64,000 nucleotides of DNA, taken from Brienomyrus brachyistius (taxonomy: Eukaryota; Chordata; Actinopteri; Osteoglossiformes; Mormyridae). The stretch covers positions 186,001-250,000 of the forward strand of contig NW_026042458.1 in NCBI RefSeq assembly GCF_023856365.1, read 5' to 3'. Positions 59,710 through 64,000 of the stretch are shown in pieces; the stretch's first letter is position 1, and the number at the start of each line of letters is the position of its first letter. The notes under the pieces were generated by a model. The model did no database searches and was not told where the DNA came from. It worked only from the letters and a program-made list of their open reading frames with translations. The translations under genes were made by a program, and so were the position numbers.

Positions 59710-60429
59710 ATGATTTTTGTTTGATGTTTAGAAAAACATTTATGGAACAAAGCAGACAATAAGGTATCTTTGCTAATTTTATATTGACAAACAACTAAAC
59801 TGTCAAAATTATTTTGCAGGGAATAATCTTACTGACATTATAATAAAGCAAATATGAAAATAGTTGGAATCTCATTTACCTGTGATTATGACAAAGGTTC
59901 CATTCCCGAAGGTGACCTCATGAAGAAACACAGCAGCACAATAATACACTGCAGAATCTGACGGCTCCACGTTAGAAATAGTGAGGTTAAAACTCCCCTC
60001 TGCATTCAGTAAGGAGTAACGTTTTATGCTTTTATATTCCTTGTAAAATTCACCAGGTACGTAGAGAAGTGCTTTCGCCATGGGCTGGGGCTTCCGACCA
60101 ACAGCTTGCTTAAACAAAGTAACAAAAGTTGTTTCTCCTTGACAGAAGCATGTCAGGGTCACACTGTCTCCAAGCTGAACCCTCATCAGGTGACTGGGCT
60201 GAACAACATCTGTAGTCAGTGCAGTGTCTGCAAAAACAGAAAAACAAAAAAAATCATAATCAAATAAGACATATAATAGTAATCTAAATAACTATTAACT
60301 ATGATGCAGATTAAATGGCCAAATTCCACTGATCACATCATACAGATAAATGAAAATATTAAAATCCCAAAATAATTTATATTATAGGGCCTTACTAATG
60401 AAAATGAGAAGACCAAAGAGTCTGAACAT
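48485..60429 (-). CDS. Novel immune-type receptor (NITR)-like gene, V + I + TM + ITIM tail
   Basis: NITRs are fish NK-receptor-like type I membrane proteins with V- and I-type Ig domains and ITIM tails. Recognised exons: leader 60396-60429, V 59880-60227, I 49966-50316 (or to 49909), TM 49301-49420, tail 48485-48610. Leader, V, I and TM phases all agree (phase 1), which is why I join them as one gene despite the 9.6 kb V-I intron. That intron holds a hAT fossil and an antisense provirus. TM to tail does not join in phase (the tail reads in phase 0), so a small exon between 48611 and 49300 is probably unseen. The I exon carries an in-frame TAG (49979-49981) within a duplicated J-like end, so the product would stop before the membrane anchor: a pseudogene, a null allele or a secreted form. 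Whether other NITR copies lie beyond the window is unknown. Confidence 0.72.
48611..49300 (-). other. NITR TM-to-tail intron(s), probable hidden small exon
   Basis: Phase 1 out of the TM exon and phase 0 into the tail exon cannot join directly (GTG CCA TGA). A short exon of length 3n+2 is expected here; I could not pick it out by eye. Confidence 0.4.
49301..49420 (-). CDS. NITR transmembrane exon
   Basis: Acceptor TTACAG, donor GTACGC, 120 nt, phase 1. Reads FQKLLDPLHS, then a hydrophobic span GLLIVLSCSIILNVALICI and a basic stop-transfer RCK. No charged residue in the membrane span, so no DAP12-type adaptor pairing is implied. Confidence 0.75.
49584..49763. repeat. Exact-looking 90-bp tandem duplication
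   Basis: TATTAATATTTGAAATAATT plus an inverted ATCC-type LINE tail (CCGGACCCCCCGCGACCCAA, TGGAAAATGGATGGATGG) occurs twice back to back with period 90. In the NITR I-TM intron. Confidence 0.95.
49891..50004 (-). repeat. 57-bp in-frame duplication of the J-like segment
   Basis: GTGCCGTTCCCAAACAGCAT at 49926 and 49983 marks a period of 57 bp, exactly 19 codons. The copies differ at few positions (GCTACC/GTTACC, GCTGTG/GCTATG), the last making the stop. Confidence 0.95.
49909..50316 (-). CDS. NITR I-domain exon with duplicated J-like end and in-frame stop
   Basis: Acceptor TTTTCAG, starts in phase 1 with KDSNSRTVVQQPVSDTLQPG. The I domain has DSVSLQC, extra cysteines (GSCAGEHSVYWFRHGSG, DECEKSPEAG, RSCVYSLPKG), LSLSDAGTYYC and FGNGT. 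A 57-bp segment is present twice. In the copy read first, the codon after FGNGT is TAG (49979-49981); in the second copy it is CAG, giving FGNGTQLDIDG. Donor-like GTAAC (49961-49965) and GTAGC (49904-49908) follow the two copies. Either donor leaves the stop in the mRNA. Confidence 0.8.
50317..51030. other. NITR V-I intron, part near the I exon
   Basis: AT-rich; no exon or element recognised before the hAT fossil. Confidence 0.55.
51030..51280 (-). pseudogene. hAT transposase C-terminal fossil
   Basis: The minus strand reads RYLNQPCLSEDANPLAAAFS then HAERVFSVAGKDFRPEDCKL and NHETFEDIMLNKC, the hAT dimerisation region (S/A-x-E-R-x-F-S-x-A-G) at the transposase C-terminus. Earlier sequence toward 51280 is degenerate. 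The retrovirus integrated next to or within it; the sequence after the 3' LTR (58941 on) may be its continuation. Confidence 0.75.
51282..51620 (+). repeat. 5' LTR (339 bp)
   Basis: Begins TGTTAGG and ends CCCCAACA (TG...CA). TATAAATA at 51465-51472 overlaps AATAAA (51469-51474), so promoter and polyadenylation signals are nearly merged. The 3' end (51587-51619) can fold back (GTTGGGG with CCCCAAC). Confidence 0.95.
51628..51644 (+). other. Primer-binding site, tRNA-Tyr
   Basis: TGGTCCTTCGAGCCGGA, 7 nt after the LTR, is the exact complement of the 3' end of vertebrate tRNA-Tyr (…TCCGGCTCGAAGGA plus CCA). 17 nt match. Confidence 0.85.
51645..52211 (+). other. Retroviral leader
   Basis: 567 bp between primer site and the gag ATG. 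It should hold the packaging signal and the env splice donor; I could not identify either with confidence. Confidence 0.5.
52212..53682 (+). pseudogene. Retroviral gag, broken
   Basis: Gag forms the virion core. ATG at 52212 begins MGKNQSK, with Gly2 as expected for N-myristoylation of matrix. The first frame stops at 52329-52331 after an A-run; the main gag frame is open from before 52330 to a TAA at 53392-53394, then continues in the same frame to a TGA at 53680-53682. A Pro-rich region (PVPLLPPQIPMIAPAPVPA) precedes capsid. Nucleocapsid has an Arg/Gly-rich stretch (GRGGFRGRSRGRGRG) and one CCHC knuckle at 53587-53628 (CWTCRKPGHLARNC, C-x2-C-x4-H-x4-C). Two breaks in the coding frame. Confidence 0.88.
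53683..54693 (+). pseudogene. Retroviral protease followed by a 2H-like motif module
   Basis: In the same frame as gag after the TGA. The aspartic protease has its catalytic CDTGA at 53884-53898 and the second conserved part NLLGRDLM (about 54080-54100). Then come about 200 residues not explained by protease or RT, with HVTMW at 54310-54324 and HVSLSK at 54493-54510, 61 residues apart. Paired H-x-[S/T]-x motifs within a beta-rich stretch are the signature of 2H phosphoesterases. The frame ends at a TGA (54691-54693) before RT; the next frame continues in register, so this may be a point mutation or a second suppressible stop. Confidence 0.8.
54694..57810 (+). CDS. pol: Retroviral Pol: reverse transcriptase, RNase H, integrase
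   Basis: Open for 1038 codons (first ATG in frame at 54754) to TAG at 57808-57810. RT: LPQGFSESP (about 55207-55233) and the active site YVDD at 55306-55317. RNase H: VVYVDGSASKNDMG (from about 56212) with later TIYTDSQYVF, the D...D pattern. Integrase: an HHCC zinc domain (HGNTH... CRTCLICC, about 56836-56960), then D (57034-57036), D (57208-57210) and E (57316-57318), giving the D,D-35-E spacing. A basic SH3-like tail with LVKVLLRKDWSTPRWDGPYQ closes it. All key residues are present. Confidence 0.96.
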   Translation, partial: QIFSTLEEGSCPDLDRLPEGLWSSSPTDVGLVKGFPPYKVIVKSEHRPVVRQYPLKPEAEKGIAPVVQDMLASGILREAPEATCNTPIFPVQKGHTGKWRMVQDLRPVNNIVQHAAPDVPNPHLLLNSLTPDKSYFSVVDLSNAFFSVPLHPDSQHLFGFTYKGKKYTYTRLPQGFSESPHVYTMALRYSMSTCEIPSHSQVLLYVDDILIAADSEQHCKETTLTVLQHLYNTGHKASKQKLQYCKKTVVYLGHNLSQKGRSLLEIRKQAIQEAPKPQTKQQMMSFLGLCNYCREWLPDYAFLVQPLQNLIYGKEMTLKDKIQWTEDGENAFTNLKRMLQTNVTLALPDYQQPFTLCVDANQGYMKAVLTQPFGAKERPLAFYSKRLDAVAAGFPQCLQACAAAAEAVKVSAELVLCHPLILKVPHSVSLILLQTPLPFLTHTRHLTLVSLLLSQPNIELQRCGLLNPSTLLPTAEDGEPHSCKATIEEQTKPRADILQTFIPGSEVVYVDGSASKNDMGKNKVGYAVVTSTEVLEANALPSTCSAQAAELYAVIRACELFKNKSLTIYTDSQYVFAAVHHHARVWKNRGFRTSQGTSLTHTNLLLRLLDVVHLPTHFALCKCKAHQTDDSAETAGNSFADKTAKEAALKQPTLSVADILFIDSDVLCDAQIHAPKIEVQSWIKRGAIQREKVYYMNDKPILPKNLYKTAALVSHGNTHVSTGGMVHIIQQYFYAINFSDYAKQFCRTCLICCKHNAQGNIRPKRGQFPTAEYPFQVVHMDFIELSWSQGKKYCLVIIDTFSKWVEIYPVKHCDAMTVAKCLVSHYFPTYGIPHIIRSDNGTHFVNQTMSLCSQALGFTLKNHCAYHPQSAGLVERTNGTIKTRLRKTVEETKRPWPECLSLVKLWMRITPTPAGLTPFEIVYGRPFPLATEMNDIEKADRENTLADWMRKLLTSQQKHSPSSLPVNSVSTQQDNLQPGDWVLVKVLLRKDWSTPRWDGPYQVLLTTPTAVKIAERPSWIHKSHCKPIKPLSEASATE
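57902..58419 (+). pseudogene. Retroviral env remnant with large internal deletion
   Basis: The first part (57902-58225) has a hydrophobic start (ILVVGLVWLSWL) that could be signal or anchor, then NCYVCSVM, a C-x2-C motif as in gamma-type surface subunits, and stops. The second part (58225-58419, another frame) is a membrane anchor (FHLYFLLFFILFFCCFITVI) with a short cytoplasmic tail. Nearly all of the surface subunit and the fusion/ectodomain of the transmembrane subunit are missing. Env-defective. Confidence 0.75.
58597..58935 (+). repeat. 3' LTR (339 bp)
   Basis: Same length and, by eye, same sequence as the 5' LTR. Preceded by a purine tract (58588-58595, AGGAGGGA) that serves as plus-strand primer site; followed by the GGGAC duplication. 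Confidence 0.95.
58941..59870. other. NITR V-I intron, part near the V exon
   Basis: The first 40-50 bp probably continue the hAT fossil cut by the provirus. The rest is AT-rich with repeated AATTCAAAT-type words (59210-59400) and an (AAT)n tract. Nothing coding. Confidence 0.5.
59673..59708. repeat. (AAT)n microsatellite
   Basis: About 12 TAA/AAT units. Confidence 0.95.
59880..60227 (-). CDS. NITR V-domain exon
   Basis: Acceptor TTTTTGCAG, donor GTAAAT, 348 nt, phase 1 in and out. Ig V hallmarks: GDSVTLTCFC (first Cys), SFNLTISNVEPSDSAVYYC (second Cys with the D-x-A-x-Y-Y-C signature) and a J-like FGNGTFVIITG encoded in the same exon. The usual Trp of strand C is replaced (FVTLFKQ), as in many NITR V domains. 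Open and intact. Confidence 0.85.
60396..60429 (-). CDS. NITR leader exon
   Basis: Begins ATG at 60427-60429 and reads MFRLFGLLIFI, a hydrophobic signal peptide start, with donor GTAAGG. Phase 1 out. Confidence 0.7.
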
Positions 60430-60814
60430 TTTTGTGCTTCCACTGTTTAGAATAAACTGCTCTGCTGCTAAGTGAGAGATCATGGTCGTGGTCGGGATGA
60501 AAGGGCAGGAAACAGAGAGGAAACAGAGAGACACACATCAGGCTGATCTGATTGGCTGTTCACATGGGAACTTAAGTAACAGTGAAAAAGCATTTTAATG
60601 TGCACTTACATGACGTTTATTAATTTACTCCTTAACATCCAGTTAAAATGAGAACAATTAGATAAACAGGAGCAGATACTGAGCATATAAAGTTCTTTGT
60701 ACAGAGTGCTGAGATACTGTGGGAGAGCATTTGCTAATCATCTCTCTCAGACAAGCTCAGCACAGTATGAGTCTGTTATCTATCTGATATTAGACAGTCT
60801 CTCATACAGTAATA

Positions 60815-61035
60815 ATAATTGATACTTTATTGGTCCCTGTGGAGAAATTGTCTTAACTTCTCTCTCAACTTGCTCTCTTTTTTTTAGAGTAAACAGAGTA
60901 AGTTGTCTGCGAAGGGCAGCCACCCATAGTGATGCCCAGTGAGCTGGGGGTTAAGGGCCTCGCTCAAGGACGCAGAGATGTGCTGTGGCTGGGTTTGAAC
61001 CAGCGACCATCTTATTACAAGCACACAGGCATTAG
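60815..61035 (+). repeat. Dispersed repeat, same family as 36550-36780
   Basis: ACTTTATTGGTCCCTGTGGA, GTTGTCTGCGAAGGGCAGCC, GAGCTGGGGGTTAAGGGCCT and CAAGGACGCAGAGATGTGCT. Confidence 0.7.
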
Positions 61036-61376
61036 ATCTTCTAATCACACTTAAAAGGCAGATTAAATGTTCTTTCCACCATGCAAACAGAATGTAAATT
61101 GTAGCTTTACTGCTTAGATTTACATTCACACATTTGCATTTAAAACAAGCATTTTAAGTGATGTACATGAGAGTAAATGGTGAATCAGTTTATTTGCCAC
61201 TCTACACATTACATTGGCGCCCATTATAAGTAACTGTACAGTGACATTGCAGTTCCTCAGTTGCTTTGATGCATTTCTGGAATCACCCTTAACATCTGCA
61301 AAACTGTAAGTGCATTTCCCAAAACAATTCGTGCAAACAGCACCACACAGATGGACTGTCTACAAAAAAAGTCATA

Positions 61377-61890
61377 GAGGCCACCAGCAGCCCGAATACC
61401 ACACCGTAAGGCCGTATGTTAGGATGCTCTCTATGGCAGAGCGGTAGGAGGCCACCAGCAGCCCGCATACCAGACCGTAAGGCAGCATGTTAGGATGCTC
61501 TCTATGGCAGAGCAGTTGAAGGTCCCGATCAAGAAATCCGACAAGTTTCCCCAATAAGCCAGTAACCCCGCTTCATAGAACAGGCCACAGGACTGGTTTT
61601 GGTGAGATAGTCCGAGTAGTAGGTAGAAATCAGGATGGAGACTGAGTGTGGGTCTAACAGGTGAGCAGATGTAGGACAGAATGTAGAGCCCTCTGGTGGA
61701 GTGCCTGTGCATGACTGAATGTATGGTTTGGGTCTGATGGTCTGAATAGTTGGTAGAAATAGGCACCTTCCTACCTGATGTGGTAGGTCTAGATAAGGGG
61801 TCACCAACATGGTGCCCCAAGGATGCCCCCAATGACCACATGAGTTGCCCGTGGACCTGTTCTATAAAATAGCACAACTCACCAGCGAAC
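61377..61890 (-). repeat. LINE-like scrap with 71-bp tandem duplication
   Basis: GAGGCCACCAGCAGCCCG starts at 61377 and 61448 (period 71). On the minus strand the units read SAIESILT..LTVWYAGCWWP, resembling a LINE ORF2 C-terminal block. Upstream (61560-61760) a second motif (GTAGGTAGAAATCAGGATGG / TTGGTAGAAATAGG) is also partly duplicated. Confidence 0.5.
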
Positions 61891-62099
61891 ATCATCTAAA
61901 ATTTTATTTTGTCCTGTTTCTAATCTATCACATTTGCATTTATATAGATTTGAAATTGAATATAAAAAAGCATTTAAAACATGTTTATCATGCATGAAGT
62001 TTAGACATGTTTAGGAGGGCGTTTAAAACTGATATCAAACTTCGTATGGCTCAGTACCCGTGAAGTAGCTCTCCGTTTTAAAAAGGTTGGTGACCCCTG
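61795..62099. mobile_element. hAT element, 305 bp, perfect 8-bp target duplication
   Basis: Ends AAGGGGTCACCAAC and GTTGGTGACCCCTG. GTCTAGAT at 61787-61794 is repeated exactly at 62100-62107. No transposase; interior AT-rich. Confidence 0.9.
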
Positions 62100-62109
62100 G
62101 TCTAGATCT

Positions 62110-62790
62110 TGCAAGTTTGTTTGTACTGGCTGTGTGAACATACTGTAGCACTGTTAAGAATATGCAACACAGCCTGAGTTGGGGATCTGCTGTATGCATC
62201 AGTAATATAATGCTTTGTCCTTTTCTAGGCTGTTCATTAAGACATAAAGCCTGAAAGTTTTCTGAATGGCATTAATGAAATTGAGCACTGCCCCCACCTG
62301 CTGGCCAATTTATTAAAACATTGAAATCGCTGTCTGCACAGGCTGACGTGTCATTTAAGTCTGATAATTTTCTATGAGTCAAACGGCAAGAAAATGACAA
62401 GAAGTTAAAAACATGGAGTTAGATGAAGGAGAAAAGATTACAAATTTGAAGATTATGAAATCAGGACATGTCAGCTAAGTCAGCCAAGGTGGGTCTTAAA
62501 CATATGGACGGAAGTATGAGCGCTAAACTTAAACGGGTTCACTTGTAACCGCTGCCACCAAATTTCGTTAAATTGCTGGGGAGGTCCAGATACATGAGAC
62601 AGGAATAGAAGGATTATTCTTTATTAATATACAGACGAGGGTTACAACCCTCCCTAGGGCAATAGAAGGGGATACCTGCCACGGGACATTCTAAAACGCT
62701 TAATGTGAAAATGCGTAACGCAACTTAATGTATTAAAACAGTCACCACAAATCACCAAATTTCTCGCGAATGTATCTGGCCATAAAGACT
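62110..62790. other. No gene recognised
   Basis: Nothing coding or repetitive recognised up to the inverted repeat. Confidence 0.5.
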
Positions 62791-62799
62791 TACCTGACA

Positions 62800-62922
62800 A
62801 GAAATCAAAACCGAAATGCTAGGAATATGGACTTTAAGCCTTTTCTTTATGGGCGTCAATGGGGGGGAAAACGCTTGACGTAAGATGAAGTCCATATTCC
62901 TAGCATTTCGGTTTTGATTTCT
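62800..62922. repeat. Perfect 35-bp inverted repeat with 53-bp loop
   Basis: 62800-62834 and 62888-62922 are exact reverse complements (AGAAATCAAAACCGAAATGC...; ...GCATTTCGGTTTTGATTTCT). A transcript would form a 35-bp hairpin. Possibly a very young foldback MITE; no flanking target duplication stands out. Confidence 0.95.
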
Positions 62923-63039
62923 TCCCTGGCATGGGTGACGGGTGCACCACGTTCCCAAAGCCACGTTAGCCTCGAGCGAACTGCCCGGAGAAACCGCTCA
63001 CACCAGCGCTGCAACCCGATCTCCTCCCCTTTTAAACAC

Positions 63040-63260
63040 ACATTTCTATGGCGTTAAATTAGTGCCAAAAGTCGTGCGCATAAAAACAGAAAATCCATGC
63101 TCTCTACGCGCTCGCGATTGCACAGCACTCACTCACTCGCTCGCCGTTAAATTAGGGCCAAAAGTCGAACCACGCGCGTGCGTGTGCTCGAGTGCTGAAA
63201 ACCCATCCCCTCTACGCGCTCGCGTCTGCACAGCACTCGCTCGCTCGAATTTCCCGCTTC
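63040..63260. repeat. CpG-rich tandem duplication, about 93-108 bp period
   Basis: GTTAAATTAG-GCCAAAAGTCG and CTCTACGCGCTCGCG...TGCACAGCACTC occur twice. Dense CpG (ACGCGCTCGCG, CACGCGCGTGCG) contrasts with the AT-rich surroundings; a small CpG island or promoter is possible. Confidence 0.75.
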
Positions 63261-63329
63261 GTCTTACCGTATATAAAAGAATGGGCCAATGTACGGTAAA
63301 TTGCATTGTGAATAAAATTTCTTAATACA

Positions 63330-63776
63330 ACATCACAAAACCAATTTAATAAATTCAAATCCTGGGAAGAACGCTCCTCAGATATTAGTTCTCGGGTTAG
63401 TGTTAGCAGACTATAGGCGAAACCACCTTAAGTGCTATCTGTTAATGTTTATTAAATTAGCATTAAAATGGAGAGGTTTATAATATCTTTTGTCCTTGTA
63501 GCTGCTAAATACACTCATTATTAAAGCCATAAAGTTGTCTGCCTACTACATTGGAATCTCCACTGAGTAAGTGTTTTTGATGGATTTTATTTAACTTTAT
63601 TATACTCTGGTCCTTAGATCTAATGTCATACTTCTTCACTTATATTGTTTGTGAAAAGGTTTACCACGGTCAAACAGAGCAGCCACTACATCATCATACA
63701 TGAACAAGCACCTCACAAAACAAAAACATTTCATTTTCATAATTAAAACTTTTGAATGGTAGGCCTAGTGTGTGGA
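63330..63776. other. No gene recognised
   Basis: AT-rich, nothing identified. Confidence 0.5.
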
Positions 63777-64000
63777 TCAGAGACAAGATCTTGACACCTC
63801 ATTAACTATAATTTGTTCTGTGAACAGCTCAGATACCACCTTCTCGAAAGTCTTCTGCATAAAATAGAAATAGGATTCAGCGCGACTCCACTAAATTTGG
63901 ATTACCTGGAGTTCCTTTGTCATCAGGAGCTGTATCTTCTGCAGGCCCTGTCTAATCACATTGAAGTACCTCCTGCTATCACCCTGGCTTTGCAAGAGCT
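63777..64000 (-). CDS. Possible exon pair of an unidentified gene at the right edge
   Basis: Minus strand: a frame open from the window edge (64000) to 63906 reads SRRYFNVIRQGLQKIQLLM and TKELQ up to a donor-like GTAATC; after a TTTATGCAG acceptor-like site a second frame (63854-63777) reads KTFEKVVSELFTEQIIVNE before a stop. Both are phase 0 and amphipathic-helical. The intervening 51 bp is very short for a vertebrate intron, so this may be a decayed gene or chance. Family not recognised. Confidence 0.3.

Noticed and set aside
49979..60227. Two separate NITR genes, one per Ig exon
   Set aside because: The distal exon has V features with a leader, the proximal one has I-domain cysteines with TM and tail, and all phases agree. 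One gene with a long intron is simpler, though not proven.

Overview
This is vertebrate genomic DNA, almost certainly from a ray-finned (teleost-like) fish. The evidence is intron-split genes with GT-AG splice sites, a novel immune-type receptor (NITR) gene (a family known from fish), tRNA-derived SINEs, many hAT and Tc1 fossils, L2- and CR1-like LINEs, and a fish-type endogenous retrovirus. There are no operons, bacterial genes or CRISPR arrays.

Layout. (1) 230-4076, minus strand: seven 5' coding exons of an R7-family RGS gene, best matched to RGS11; the rest lies off the left edge. (2) 4077-5275: a 1.2 kb divergent intergenic region containing an intact tRNA-Asp(GTC) gene. (3) 5276-13991, plus strand: ten consecutive coding exons of U2AF2 (U2AF65), giving 423 codons in continuous phase. 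The last exon, the end of the UHM domain, was not found. (4) 14120-19428: about 183 copies of a 29-bp unit in two head-to-head blocks that flip orientation at 16276/16277. Every unit carries a consensus CCAAT (NF-Y) site. (5) 19430-23750: a retroelement end with a long purine-rich strand, short tandem duplications, an unrecognised Cys-rich exon-like frame and a BED-finger hAT remnant. (6) 24285-25582, minus: three exons of a secreted cystatin-fold protein resembling chemerin (RARRES2). (7) 25700-47600: a repeat-rich, gene-poor tract with L2/CR1 LINE pieces, a 46-bp minisatellite, MITEs and a decayed retroviral gag split by a LINE. (8) 48485-60429, minus: one NITR gene (leader, V, I, transmembrane and ITIM-tail exons). 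The V-I intron holds a hAT fossil which was itself hit by a full-length 7.65 kb endogenous retrovirus in the opposite orientation. (9) 60430-64000: further repeats, a hAT MITE, a perfect 35-bp inverted repeat, a CpG-rich duplication and a possible exon pair at the right edge.

The most notable items are: (a) the NF-Y-site satellite that flips orientation exactly where U2AF2 is cut off; (b) the provirus with seemingly identical LTRs, a 5-bp target duplication and a tRNA-Tyr primer site, whose Pol carries a pair of HxTx/HxSx motifs between protease and RT suggestive of a 2H-phosphoesterase-like module; (c) an in-frame 57-bp duplication of the J-like end of the NITR I domain, in which one copy has a stop codon. 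All identifications are by eye from translated sequence; no database search was run.
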